A stretch of DNA of 64,000 nucleotides. Origin: Pseudogulbenkiania ferrooxidans 2002 (lineage in GTDB: Bacteria; Pseudomonadota; Gammaproteobacteria; Burkholderiales; Chromobacteriaceae). Location: contig NZ_ACIS01000005.1 in the NCBI RefSeq assembly GCF_000174355.1, forward strand, positions 124,001 to 188,000, read 5' to 3'. Of this stretch, positions 51,328-60,126 are shown piece by piece. The position numbers were made by a program, and so were the translations under genes. The notes below the pieces were generated by a model that was given only the letters and a program-made list of their open reading frames with translations, had not been told where the DNA came from and did not search any database. The stretch's first letter is position 1; every line of letters begins with the position of its first letter.

Positions 51328-52590
51328 TCAGCGGGAAGTCGTATGCGTTTCCTGCAGGCGTAGCGCGGCAATCGCCCCGGAAAGGAATGTCAGCCCGGCC
51401 ACCAGCCAGATCGCGCTGGCCATGCCGAACAGGTCGGCCACCACCCCGGACAACAGCGCGCCGATGGCGTAGCCGAGGTCGCGCCACAGGCGGTACACCC
51501 CCACCGCCGAGGCCCGCCAGCCAGGGTGTGCCACGTCGCCGATGGCCGCCAGCAGGGTCGGGTAGACCATCGCCGTGCCGACGCCCAGCAGCACCGCGCC
51601 GGCGAGAAAGCCGGAGAAGTGCAGACTGCCGGCGGTGACGACGATGCCGGCCGCCTGTAGCCACATGCCGGCCACGATCAGCCCCTTGCGGCCGATGCGG
51701 TCGGACATGACCCCGGTCACGAGCTGGCAGCCGCCCCACACCGCCGGGTAGACGGCGGCCAGCCAGCCAATCTGCGTCAGGCTCATGCCGGCGGCGGCGA
51801 AGGCGAGCGGAAACAGGCCCCAGGCCATGCCGTCGTTGAGATTGTTGACCAAACCCGCCTGGCAGATGGACGACAGGTTGCGGTCCTGCCAGCTGGTGCG
51901 CCAGAAGATCGTCGCGGGGGAAGGCTGGCCGGGGTGGGCGTCCGGCTGTTGCAGCGCTTCGTGCCGGGCATGGGCGTGCGTCTCGCGCACCGCCAGCAGC
52001 GACAGCAGCAGGCCGGCCAGCACGAAGGCCACGCCCAGGTAGAACGGCTGCGGCCGCAGCCCGTAGCGGGCGGCAAGCCAGCCGGTGGCCAGCGCCGCCG
52101 CGCCGACCGCGACATAACCGGCGAACTCGTTGATGCCCATCGCCAGCCCCCGGTTGAGCGGGCCGGCCAGGTCGATCTTCATGATGACCGTGATGGACCA
52201 GGTCAGGCCCTGGCTCACACCCAGCAGCACGTTGGCCAGCAGCACCCAGTTCCAGGACGGCGCCCACATCAGCAGGAACGGTACCGGTGTGGCGATCAGC
52301 CAGCCGGTGACGAGGATGGTCTTGCGGCCGTGCACGTCGGCGAAACGGCCGGCGACGTAATTGGTCAGCGCCTTGGAGACGCCGAACACCACGATGAAGG
52401 CGAGGATGGCGGTGTGCGCCGCCAGATGGAACTCCCGCTCGGCGATGGCGGGGAGGATGGAGCGTTCCATGCCGACCATGGCGCCGACGAAGGCATTGAC
52501 CAGCACCAGCAGGCTGAACTGGGCCAGGTTCGCCCGCAGACCGAGCCGGATGGCGCGGGGCGGGTCGTTAGCGTTGCGTGTTGTGTTCAA
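51328..52590 (-). CDS. MFS transporter in the cobalamin locus
   Basis: The 420-residue protein has twelve hydrophobic helices in two halves, with a cytosolic His-containing loop between them (RETHAHARHEALQQPDAHPGQ, about 200-220). The MFS loop motif appears as GRFADVHGRKTILVTGWLI and again as GVMSDRIGRKGLIV. The gene starts within the end of cobD (23-base overlap) and lies just before the B12 riboswitch. Context suggests transport of a corrinoid, cobalt or a precursor, but this is an inference; the family is broad. Confidence 0.88.
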   Translation of the reverse strand: MNTTRNANDPPRAIRLGLRANLAQFSLLVLVNAFVGAMVGMERSILPAIAEREFHLAAHTAILAFIVVFGVSKALTNYVAGRFADVHGRKTILVTGWLIATPVPFLLMWAPSWNWVLLANVLLGVSQGLTWSITVIMKIDLAGPLNRGLAMGINEFAGYVAVGAAALATGWLAARYGLRPQPFYLGVAFVLAGLLLSLLAVRETHAHARHEALQQPDAHPGQPSPATIFWRTSWQDRNLSSICQAGLVNNLNDGMAWGLFPLAFAAAGMSLTQIGWLAAVYPAVWGGCQLVTGVMSDRIGRKGLIVAGMWLQAAGIVVTAGSLHFSGFLAGAVLLGVGTAMVYPTLLAAIGDVAHPGWRASAVGVYRLWRDLGYAIGALLSGVVADLFGMASAIWLVAGLTFLSGAIAALRLQETHTTSR

Positions 52591-53596
52591 GGTCGGTACA
52601 TGCCTCCTCTTGAGGTATACACCAACCCTCCAGCGCGACCTCCAACCGCGACCAGGCGGCCTCGCTCGCCGGCAGGCCGAAGCGGACGCTGCCGGTGTCG
52701 GCGAAGAGGCGGATCAGGATGCCGCGGCGGGCCAGGAAGTCGTGCAGCGCGGCGGCTGCGGGGTGAGCCAGCCACTGGAACAGCGCGCTGCCGCCATCGG
52801 GGGCGAGGCCGTGCGCGGCCAGCAGCCGGGCGAGCCGTGTGCTGTCGGCGGCCAGCCGCTCGCGCGTGCGCGCCTGCCAGGCCGTGTCCTGCAGGGCCAG
52901 CCGCACCGCCACGCGTGCCGGCCCGCTCAGCGTCCACGGTCCGAGTTCTTCCTGCAGCCGGGCGAGCAGCTCGCGCCCGGCGAACACGAAGCCGGCGCGG
53001 GCGCCGGCCAGGCCGAAGAACTTGCCGATCGAGCGCAGCACGATCAGCCCCGGCGCGCCGATGTGCGGCAGCATGCTGTGTCCCGGCGTGCAATCCATGA
53101 AGGCCTCGTCCACCACCAGCCAGCCGCCACGCGCCGCCAGCCGGGCGCGCCAGGCGTCCAACTGGCCCGGCGTGGCGGACCAGCCGGTCGGGTTGTTGGG
53201 GTTGCACACCACGAGCACGTCGAGGGTGTCGAGCGCCTCGTCGATGCGCTCCGGCGTCAGGCGCACCGCCTCGTGGCCGTGCCGTGCCCAGGCGTGCGGG
53301 TGTTCGGCGTAGGTGGCGGCCAGCAGACCGACCCGGCCGGGTGGGCGCAGCCGCGGCAGCGCCTGGATCGCCGGCTGCGAACCGGCTACCGGCAACAGCG
53401 CAGAGCAGCCGTAATACCCGGCGGCGGCGGCCTCCAGCCCGTCCGCCGTTTCCGGCAGGCGCTGCCAGGCCGATGCCGGAATCGCCGGCACCGGCCAGCC
53501 GTGCGGGTTGAGCCCGGTGGAGAGGTCGAGCCAGTCCTCCACCGGGATGTTGAAACGGCGCGCCGCCGCCAGGATGCCGCCGCCGTGGTCAAGCAT
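52568..53596 (-). CDS. cobD: L-threonine-O-3-phosphate decarboxylase
   Basis: The 342-residue PLP enzyme makes (R)-1-amino-2-propanol phosphate, the linker of the nucleotide loop (called CobD in Salmonella, CobC in Pseudomonas). It begins MLDHGGGILAAARRFNIPVEDWLDLSTGLNPHGWP, as usual. The PLP region is seen in VVCNPNNPTGW and WLVVDEAFMDCTPG, and the Schiff-base Lys in LRSIGKFFGLAGARAGF. It overlaps the cbiB stop by eight bases and the MFS gene start by 23. Confidence 0.93.
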   Translation of the reverse strand: MLDHGGGILAAARRFNIPVEDWLDLSTGLNPHGWPVPAIPASAWQRLPETADGLEAAAAGYYGCSALLPVAGSQPAIQALPRLRPPGRVGLLAATYAEHPHAWARHGHEAVRLTPERIDEALDTLDVLVVCNPNNPTGWSATPGQLDAWRARLAARGGWLVVDEAFMDCTPGHSMLPHIGAPGLIVLRSIGKFFGLAGARAGFVFAGRELLARLQEELGPWTLSGPARVAVRLALQDTAWQARTRERLAADSTRLARLLAAHGLAPDGGSALFQWLAHPAAAALHDFLARRGILIRLFADTGSVRFGLPASEAAWSRLEVALEGWCIPQEEACTDLEHNTQR

Positions 53597-54527
53597 TGAG
53601 GCCTCCCGTCACCAGCGCCAGCAGCAGGCCAATGCCGACCCACAGCCACAGACCGCGCTGCACCAGGCGCACGGCGCGGCGGATGTCGCCGCAATCCGGG
53701 GCGCGTTCCAGCCCCAATGCCGGACGCGCCTTGAGCTGGCCGTGGTAGCTGGCCGCACCGCCCAGCGCCACGCCCAGCGCGCCAGCGCCAGCCGCCATCA
53801 CCGGGCCGGCGTTGGGGCTGTACCAGGTCGGCGCCTGCGCGCGCCAGCACGCCCAGCCGGCGCGGCGGTCGCCCAGCGCGATATAGGTCAGCGCGGTGAG
53901 CCGCGCCGGAATGAAGTTCAGCACGTCGTCGAAGCGTGCCGCGGCCCAGCCGAAATGCAGGTAGCGCTCGTTCTTGTAGCCCCACATCGCGTCCAGCGTG
54001 TTGGCGAGCCGGTACAGCACCGCGCCGGGCGCGCCCAAGAGCAGGAACCAGAACAGCGCGGCGAAGATGGCGTCGCTGCCGTTTTCCAGCACCGATTCGA
54101 TGGTGGCGCGCGCCACGTCCTGCTCGGAAAGCTGCGAGGTGTCGCGGCTGACGATCATGCCGACGCGCTGGCGCGCCAGAGGCAGGTCGTGCCGCTCCAG
54201 CGCCTCGATCACCGCCTCGGCGTGCTGGGTCAGGCTCTTGGCGCCGATGGCGAGGTAGAGCAGCACCACGCTGTAGAACACGCCGATGAAGGGCAGCCAG
54301 GCCAGCAGCGCCGCCAGCAGGGTGAACGGAATCAGGAGCAGGGCGATGCCGATCGCGCCGCGCAAGCGCATGCACTGCTCGGTTTCCTGCGCCGGGGCGG
54401 CGGGGTAGAGCCGGCGTTCCAGCCAGCGCACCAGCTTGCCGAAGCCCACCAGGGGATGCCAGCGCGGCGGCTCGCCGAAGAGTTTGTCGAGGAGAACAGC
54501 CAGCAGTAGAAAAACGGGGGAAGTCAC
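53589..54527 (-). CDS. cbiB: Adenosylcobinamide-phosphate synthase CbiB
   Basis: The 312-residue membrane protein attaches aminopropanol phosphate to adenosylcobyric acid. Five or so hydrophobic helices and the family segments LLDKLFGEPPRWHPLVGFGKLVRWLERRL, MIVSRDTSQLSEQDVARATIESVLENGSDAIFAALFWFLLLGAPGAVLYRLANTLDAMWGYKNERYLHFG and PNAGPVMAAGAGALGVALGG identify it. It is the first gene of the cbiB-cobD-MFS segment and is divergent from cbiP, with about 134 bases between the starts. Confidence 0.95.
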   Translation of the reverse strand: MTSPVFLLLAVLLDKLFGEPPRWHPLVGFGKLVRWLERRLYPAAPAQETEQCMRLRGAIGIALLLIPFTLLAALLAWLPFIGVFYSVVLLYLAIGAKSLTQHAEAVIEALERHDLPLARQRVGMIVSRDTSQLSEQDVARATIESVLENGSDAIFAALFWFLLLGAPGAVLYRLANTLDAMWGYKNERYLHFGWAAARFDDVLNFIPARLTALTYIALGDRRAGWACWRAQAPTWYSPNAGPVMAAGAGALGVALGGAASYHGQLKARPALGLERAPDCGDIRRAVRLVQRGLWLWVGIGLLLALVTGGLNA

Positions 54528-54661
54528 GAAGTGCGCCTATATAATTCCGGTTTTGCCGGTCGATGACGTTGCGCTGAAGCACGCCGCACATCGATCACCA
54601 TCAATACGAAAGGCGTCATTCTAGGATGATCGTCAGGAAAAAGCGCGCCCGGAGTCAAACC

Positions 54662-56131
54662 ATGCCAGCCAAAACCATCATGATCCAGGGTACAACCTCG
54701 GACGCCGGCAAGAGCACGCTGGCCACCGGGCTGTGCCGCCTGTTGGTGCGTCGCGGCATTCGTACCGCCCCGTTCAAGCCGCAGAACATGGCGCTCAACA
54801 GCGCCGTGACCGTCGACGGCGGCGAGATCGGTCGCTCGCAGGCGGTGCAGGCGCAGGCCTGCGGCGTCGAGCCGCACACCGACATGAATCCGATCCTGCT
54901 CAAGCCCAACAGCAACGTCGGCTCCCAGGTCATCGTGCATGGCCGCGCCATCGGCAATATGGAAGCTTCGGTTTATCACCGCTACAAGCCCGAGGCCATG
55001 AAGGCAGTGCTGCAATCGCATCAAAGGTTGGCCGAACACTACGACTGCATCGTGGTGGAAGGGGCGGGCAGCCCGGCCGAGATCAACCTGCGCGAGGGCG
55101 ACATCGCCAATATGGGCTTCGCCGAGGCTGTGGACTGCCCGGTGATCCTGGTGGCCGACATCGACCGCGGCGGCGTGTTCGCGCACCTGGTCGGCACGCT
55201 GGCGCTGTTGTCAGAATCGGAACAGCGCCGCGTGGTCGGCTTCGTCATCAACCGCTTCCGCGGCGACCTCGCGCTGCTGCAGCCGGGGCTCGACTGGCTC
55301 GAGACGTACACCGGCAAGCCGGTGCTGGGTGTGCTGCCGTATCTCATGGGTCTGCATATCGAGGCCGAGGACAGCCTCACGCGCCAGAACGCGCCGGGCG
55401 GCGCGCGCGACGGCCAGCGCCTGCGCGTGGTGGCGCCGGTGCTCCCGCGCCTGAGCAACCACACCGATTTCGACCCGCTGCGCCTGCACCCACAGGTCGA
55501 ATTGTCCCTGGTCGGGGCGGGGCAGGCGATTCCGCCGGCCGACCTGATCGTGCTGCCCGGCAGCAAGAACACCCGTAACGACCTGGCCTGGCTGCGCGCC
55601 AACGGCTGGGAGCCGGCGATCCGCCGCCACCTGCGCCTGGGCGGCAAGCTGGTCGGTATCTGCGGCGGCTTCCAGATGCTCGGTGGGCACATCCACGACC
55701 CGCTCGGGCTGGAGAGCGAGGCCGGCAGCACGCCGGGGCTCAATCTCTTCGACATGGCAACCACGCTCACCGAACACAAGCGCCTGGAACGGGTGGAAGG
55801 GCGACTCACGGTGGCGGATGCCGCGGTGAGCGGCTACGAAATCCACATGGGCGTGTCGAGCGGCCCGGCGCTGGCCCGCCCGGCGGTGAGCTTGGCCGGC
55901 GGCGGCGAGGGCGCCGTGTCGGACGACGGCCAGATCCTCGGCACCTATCTGCACGGCCTGTTCGACCATGCCGAGGCCTGCCGTGCACTGCTCGCCTGGG
56001 CCGGGCTGCAAGAACCGCAGCCGCTCGATTACCGCGCCCTGCGCGAGCAGCACATCGACCGCCTGGCCGATTCGCTGGAACAGCATCTTCGGTTCGAGCG
56101 CCTGGCCGGGCTGCTGCCGCTGTCGCGCTGA
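54662..56131 (+). CDS. cbiP: Cobyric acid synthase
   Basis: The 489-residue enzyme amidates side chains b, d, e and g of adenosylcobyrinate diamide. Starting at the ATG at 54662 (GGAG ribosome site) the P-loop-like [23 protein letters not shown] is followed by [30 protein letters not shown]. The C-terminal glutamine amidotransferase domain has [17 protein letters not shown], the nucleophile region [16 protein letters not shown] and [16 protein letters not shown]. An upstream ATG at 54626 is in frame but has no ribosome site. It is the only cobalamin gene on the plus strand. One GGTTGGCCGAA copy lies at 55026-55036. Confidence 0.96.
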   Translation: MPAKTIMIQGTTSDAGKSTLATGLCRLLVRRGIRTAPFKPQNMALNSAVTVDGGEIGRSQAVQAQACGVEPHTDMNPILLKPNSNVGSQVIVHGRAIGNMEASVYHRYKPEAMKAVLQSHQRLAEHYDCIVVEGAGSPAEINLREGDIANMGFAEAVDCPVILVADIDRGGVFAHLVGTLALLSESEQRRVVGFVINRFRGDLALLQPGLDWLETYTGKPVLGVLPYLMGLHIEAEDSLTRQNAPGGARDGQRLRVVAPVLPRLSNHTDFDPLRLHPQVELSLVGAGQAIPPADLIVLPGSKNTRNDLAWLRANGWEPAIRRHLRLGGKLVGICGGFQMLGGHIHDPLGLESEAGSTPGLNLFDMATTLTEHKRLERVEGRLTVADAAVSGYEIHMGVSSGPALARPAVSLAGGGEGAVSDDGQILGTYLHGLFDHAEACRALLAWAGLQEPQPLDYRALREQHIDRLADSLEQHLRFERLAGLLPLSR

Positions 56132-56150
56132 TCCGCCGCTGAACATGCTT

Positions 56151-56172
56151 CTTCGGCCAACGTTGGCCGAAG
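56151..56172. repeat. Perfect 22-bp palindrome made of two uptake-like motifs
   Basis: The half-site CTTCGGCCAAC is followed by its exact inverse, 20 bases after the cbiP stop codon and facing the convergent membrane-protein gene. Inverted motif pairs after genes are how DNA uptake sequences often sit in Neisseria and Haemophilus, where they double as terminators. Here no T-run follows. Confidence 0.9.
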
Positions 56173-56223
56173 CCGGCAGGCATGGAAAAGCCCGGGGGTG
56201 CCCCGGGCTGGGTGTTTGCTCGG

Positions 56224-56748
56224 TCAGCGAGCCATTTCCGACATGTCTCTGTCGGGTTCTTTACGTTCCAGTTTCAGGTAGGCATCTGCCGCCACAATGC
56301 CGAATACCAGGTGGGCGATCAGCGTCGTCCAACTGCGGGCTTCCGCGAACCATGGGAAGAACTGGGTCATGCCGTAGAAATTGACCACGTAGACCACGAA
56401 ACCGAACACCACCCCTACCGCCGAGGCCATGCCCCAGCTCGAGTCGAAGTGGAACGGTGCCATGATCAGACCCAGGATCAATCCCATGCCGATAGCCAGC
56501 GCAAAGTGCACGATCAGGGCAACCACCACGATGCCGATATTGAACATCGCCGGCGACCCCAGTGCCGAATTGCCCATGACGATGGCGGCGATCATGTGAG
56601 TAGGAGCCCATGGGCTGCCACCCGCCATAACCATGGCCAGCATGTCCAGCAGCAGGAAAACCACACCTGCCAGAACCCCAGCCAGCGACGCCGCCCGCCA
56701 GTCGGGCAGCCGATGTGTCAGCTGATGCGAATGCATGTGAAGATCCAT
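56224..56748 (-). CDS. Conserved-looking integral membrane protein
   Basis: The 174-residue protein has four hydrophobic helices (about residues 22-42, 50-90, 105-125 and 140-158) and a short His-containing N-terminus (MDLHMHSHQLTHRL). The last 20 residues are charged (LERKEPDRDMSEMAR). I recognise no named family; the helix pattern with HMIAAIVMG and VYVVNFYGMTQFFPWF recalls small proteins of unknown function. It is convergent with cbiP. An ATG two codons after the first gives an equal alternative start. Confidence 0.7.
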   Translation of the reverse strand: MDLHMHSHQLTHRLPDWRAASLAGVLAGVVFLLLDMLAMVMAGGSPWAPTHMIAAIVMGNSALGSPAMFNIGIVVVALIVHFALAIGMGLILGLIMAPFHFDSSWGMASAVGVVFGFVVYVVNFYGMTQFFPWFAEARSWTTLIAHLVFGIVAADAYLKLERKEPDRDMSEMAR

Positions 56749-56992
56749 AGCAAACTCCTTTCAGCACTCAATCGAACGGGGCGCACTCTGCGCCTCTTCT
56801 TAGACTGGCCAAAAAGGCAAAAGTGCACGGTGCAACAACTGTTAATCAAAAATAGTTCCTTTGTTTTCAGTGGATTGGGATTGTAACGCACGTCACTATA
56901 TGCGGATGGAACGGGAACCACCCCGACTGGAAAAATCTCTAACCTAGTGGCGGTTTTTCCCGCCATGGAAGTTGTAACGGGAGGGTGAGACG

Positions 56993-57205
56993 ATGATTGC
57001 CCCGAGGGAACCGTACCGGGTGGGTCATTCCGGCTACGTATCGCCGTTCACCGAGTTCATGGACGGCTTTCTTGCCGAACATCCGGAAGTCGTCGAGGAC
57101 CAGCATCACGGCTGGTATCTCTTCTGGGATCACAAGGCCGATTTCGAGGAATGGAAAGAAGCCAGGACGGATAGCGTGCCGGTAAAAGGGTACGACTATT
57201 TCTGA
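56993..57205 (+). CDS. DUF3460 family small protein
   Basis: The 70-residue protein starts at the ATG at 56993 with a GGGAGG ribosome site. It reads YVSPFTEFMDGFLAEHPEVVEDQ and GWYLFWDHKADFEEWKEARTDSVPVKGYDYF, the typical DUF3460 pattern, known mainly from betaproteobacteria. Its function is unknown. It is monocistronic, with a very strong hairpin terminator three bases downstream. The 244-base region before it holds no gene. Confidence 0.9.
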   Translation: MIAPREPYRVGHSGYVSPFTEFMDGFLAEHPEVVEDQHHGWYLFWDHKADFEEWKEARTDSVPVKGYDYF

Positions 57206-57207
57206 TG

Positions 57208-57283
57208 CGCATCCCCCGTTTGAATGGCCATGCCAGGATTGCACGCACAGCGGCATGGTCAAGCGGGGGGTGCGTCTTTTTTT
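57208..57283 (+). terminator. Long two-part hairpin terminator after DUF3460
   Basis: The outer stem CGCATCCCCCG (57208-57218) pairs with CGGGGGGTGCG (57264-57274) with one G-U pair. An inner stem CCATGCC/GGCATGG follows, and a T-run (TCTTTTTTT) closes it. The stem is longer than a usual terminator, so the RNA end may have a further role. Confidence 0.8.
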
Positions 57284-57335
57284 GCCTCTGCCGGCACGCG
57301 TCCCGTTGGCTTGCGGTGACCGGTCTGGACCGGCC

Positions 57336-58067
57336 TCAGAAGCGCTCCGTCCAGGGGCGCAGGTCCAGTTCGTGCGTCCAGGCGCTGCGCGGCTGACGGT
57401 AGAGCTGGTAGTAGGCCTCGGCGATCGCCGCCGGGTCCAGCATGTCGTCGGGGTTCGGCGCGGTGCCGAGTTCTCCTGGTGACTGCGGTCGGATGTGGCC
57501 GTCGAGAACCACGTGAGCGACGTGGATGCCCTTGGGCTGCAACTCGCGCGCCATGCTCTGCGCCAGCGCGCGCAGGCCGAACTTGCCCACCGCCAGGTTG
57601 TGGAAGCCGGCGCTGCCGCGCAGGCTGGCCGTCGCCCCGGTGAACAGGATGGTGCCGCCGGCGCCACCGTTCTCGATGCGCGCCACCATGCCGCGCGCCG
57701 CGGCACGCCCGACCAGAAAGCCCCCCAGACAACCCACCCGCCAGCAGCGCTCGAACTCCTCGCGGCTGGTGTCGAGCAGACCCGCCGGGGCAAAACGCCC
57801 GGCGTTGTACACCACCAGGTCCGGTTCTCCCAGGTCGCTACGGATATTCTGGAACAGCGCCTCGACCGCCGCCTCGTCGGTAGCATCGCAGCCGTAAGCC
57901 CGGCCGGCGTGATGCACGCCGGTGCAGTCGGCCGCCAGCCCTTCCAGCTTCTTCACGTCGCGCGCCACCAGTGCCACGTGCATCTCGGCGCGGGCGAAAC
58001 GCTGTGCCAGGGCGCAGCCCAGACCCGGGCCGACGCCGACGATCACCGCAACCTTGCCTGTATCCAT
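57336..58067 (-). CDS. Short-chain dehydrogenase-like protein without the catalytic Tyr
   Basis: The 243-residue protein has an SDR Rossmann start (VAVIVGVGPGLGCALAQRFARAEMHVALVARD), the NAG motif (VVYNAGRFAPAG) and a C-terminal segment GIHVAHVVLDGHI. The active-site region reads TGATASLRGSAGFHNLAVGKFGLRALAQSMAREL: the Lys is present, but the Tyr four residues before it is replaced (Leu by this alignment). It belongs to a divergent SDR group, and normal carbonyl reduction is doubtful. It is divergent from the thiamine-diphosphate enzyme gene, with 400 bases between. Confidence 0.83.
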   Translation of the reverse strand: MDTGKVAVIVGVGPGLGCALAQRFARAEMHVALVARDVKKLEGLAADCTGVHHAGRAYGCDATDEAAVEALFQNIRSDLGEPDLVVYNAGRFAPAGLLDTSREEFERCWRVGCLGGFLVGRAAARGMVARIENGGAGGTILFTGATASLRGSAGFHNLAVGKFGLRALAQSMARELQPKGIHVAHVVLDGHIRPQSPGELGTAPNPDDMLDPAAIAEAYYQLYRQPRSAWTHELDLRPWTERF

Positions 58068-58467
58068 GGTTCACTCCTGCCTGTCGCTGCTTTCATCTTA
58101 GAACCCGTTCGCCAACTTGCTGCGGCACCTTTGCCGGGCGTGTTCCTGCGTGGGTGCAGGAGGGGGTGGAGGTGCTATTCCTTGCCGCGCTATTCTTGCC
58201 TCGCCCCGTCAACGCCGGGAGCCACCGATGCCGGGTTCCGCTACGCCTGACTCCTCCGGCGCTTCTGCGCGGCAGAGGGAATCCATTGCCGAGTTGATGA
58301 GTTTCCGGAATGAGCCAAGCAAAATGCATCGCTTGAGCACGCCACTGGGAAGGCAGAGACTGAGCACCGGTTTCGCACGATCACACCCCACCCGGCGAAC
58401 GAGAGCAGGTCGCGGCGCACCACGCTGCGTCAGGATTGCGGTTCATGGAAGATTAGAGAGGATTGCC
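58068..58467. other. Intergenic stretch between the SDR and the thiamine-diphosphate enzyme
   Basis: No gene is supported in these 400 bases. An open frame continuous with the downstream gene reaches back to 58117 but lacks a ribosome site and family content. No motif copy or clear hairpin was seen. Confidence 0.5.
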
Positions 58468-60126
58468 ATGCAGGACATCGAGGCACCGCGTAACGGCGGG
58501 CGGATTCTGGTTGAATCACTGGTCAAGAATGGGGTGGAGGCAGTGTACTGCGTGCCCGGCGAGAGCTACCTGCCGGTGCTCGATGCCTTGCGCGACGAAC
58601 AGGGCGTGCGCACCGTCGTCACCCGCCACGAAGGGGCGGCTTCGTACATGGCCGATGCCTATGGCAAGCTCACCGGGCGCCCCGGCATCTGCTTCGTCAC
58701 GCGCGGGCCGGGCGCCACCCATGCCAGCAACGGCGTGCACACCGCGATGCAGGACTCCACCCCGATGATCCTGTTCATCGGCCAGGTCGAGCGCGGCTTT
58801 CTCGGCCGCGAGGCGTTCCAGGAGGTCGACTACGTCAGGATGTTCGGTGGCCTGGCCAAGTGGGCGACGCAGATCGACAGCATCGAGCGCATCCCCGAGG
58901 TGGTGGCGCGTGCCTTCAGCGTAGCGATGTCGGGTCGGCCAGGGCCGGTGGTGGTGGCGCTGCCGGACGATATCCTGTTCAGCCAGGGCGTGGCGGGTGC
59001 GGCGGTAGCGGCACAAGCGGTGCAGGCCGCGCCGTCTCAAGCCGACATGAGCGAATTGCACCGGCTCCTGAGTGCCGCCCAGCGCCCCTTGCTGGTGGTC
59101 GGCGGCAGTGGCTGGAGCGCGCCAGCCTGCCAGGCCTTGCATCGCTTCGTCGCGGCCAACGCGCTGCCGGTGGCCACCGCCTTCCGCCGCCAAGACCTGT
59201 TCGATAACGACGACCCGCACTACGTCGGCCATCTCGGTTTCGGGCTGTCGCCACAGTTGGCCGAACGGGTGCGCGGCGCCGACCTCATCCTCGCCATCGG
59301 CACCCGGCTGGGGGAAGTCACCAGCAACGGCTACACCCTGATCGCCAGCCCGCAGCCGGCGCAGACCCTGATCCACGTTCACGCCGACCCGGAAGAATTG
59401 GGCCGGGTCTACCGCGCCCGCCTGCCGATCAATGCCGGGATGCAGTCCTTCGCCGGAGCGCTTGGCGAACTGCCGCCGCTCGATGGCGATGCCTGGCGGC
59501 AGTGGACGCAAGATGCCCGTGCCGAGTACCTGGCCTTCAGCACCCCGCCCGCGACCTCGCCCGAACACCGCGGCGTCGACATGGGCAAGGTGATGACCCA
59601 CTTGCGCGAAGTGTTGCCGGCCGACGCCATCGTCAGCAACGGCGCCGGCAACTACGCGGTGTGGGTGCACCGTTTCTACCGCTACCGCCGGCCCGCCACC
59701 GAGCTGGCGCCGACCAACGGGGCGATGGGCTACGGCCTGCCGGCGGCGATTGCCGCCAAGCTGGAGCACCCCGAGCGGCAGGTGGTGTGCTTCGCCGGTG
59801 ACGGCTGCTTCATGATGTACCCGCAGGAACTCGCCACGGCGCGGCAATTCGGCGCGGCGGTGGTGGTGATCGTGGTCAACAACGGCATGTACGGCACCAT
59901 CCGCATGCACCAGGAGCGCGAATACCCCTCGCGCCCCTTCGCCACGGACTTGCAAAACCCGGATTTCGTCGCGCTGGCGCGGGCGTTGGGCGCGCACGCC
60001 GAAGTGGTGGAACGCAGCGAGGACTTCCCGGCCGCGTTCGCCCGCGCCACCGAGGCCGGTCGTCCCGCGCTGATCGAGCTGAAGGTCGACCCGCGCCAGA
60101 TCACGCCGCAGGCGCGGCTGCCCTGA
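58468..60126 (+). CDS. Thiamine-diphosphate enzyme of the acetolactate synthase family
   Basis: The 552-residue protein starts at the ATG at 58468 with a GAGAGGA ribosome site. The N-terminal pyrimidine-binding domain has VYCVPGESYLPVLDALRD, VVTRHEGAASYMADAYGKLTG (catalytic Glu) and FVTRGPGATHASNGVHTAMQDSTPMILFIGQV. The C-terminal ThDP motif is GDGCFMMYPQELATARQFGAAVVVIVVNNGMYG. It is IlvB-like, but no ilvH or ilvC gene is adjacent, so another 2-oxo acid carboligase or decarboxylase role is possible. The TGA stop is the first codon of element C. One TTGGCCGAA copy lies at 59257-59265. Confidence 0.88.
   Translation: MQDIEAPRNGGRILVESLVKNGVEAVYCVPGESYLPVLDALRDEQGVRTVVTRHEGAASYMADAYGKLTGRPGICFVTRGPGATHASNGVHTAMQDSTPMILFIGQVERGFLGREAFQEVDYVRMFGGLAKWATQIDSIERIPEVVARAFSVAMSGRPGPVVVALPDDILFSQGVAGAAVAAQAVQAAPSQADMSELHRLLSAAQRPLLVVGGSGWSAPACQALHRFVAANALPVATAFRRQDLFDNDDPHYVGHLGFGLSPQLAERVRGADLILAIGTRLGEVTSNGYTLIASPQPAQTLIHVHADPEELGRVYRARLPINAGMQSFAGALGELPPLDGDAWRQWTQDARAEYLAFSTPPATSPEHRGVDMGKVMTHLREVLPADAIVSNGAGNYAVWVHRFYRYRRPATELAPTNGAMGYGLPAAIAAKLEHPERQVVCFAGDGCFMMYPQELATARQFGAAVVVIVVNNGMYGTIRMHQEREYPSRPFATDLQNPDFVALARALGAHAEVVERSEDFPAAFARATEAGRPALIELKVDPRQITPQARLP

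Noticed and set aside
50984-52267. Upstream extension of the Ni/Co permease frame to a 778-residue protein
   Set aside because: The extension runs through the B12 riboswitch and antisense to nothing; the part before 50983 has no family content.
8496-54035. CCAAGAGG/CCCAAGAG as another over-represented motif
   Set aside because: About five CCAAGAGG copies against two to three expected; explained by Leu-Leu-Gly/Ala codons.
58117-58467. N-terminal extension of the thiamine-diphosphate enzyme
   Set aside because: The family N-terminus and a good ribosome site support the ATG at 58468.
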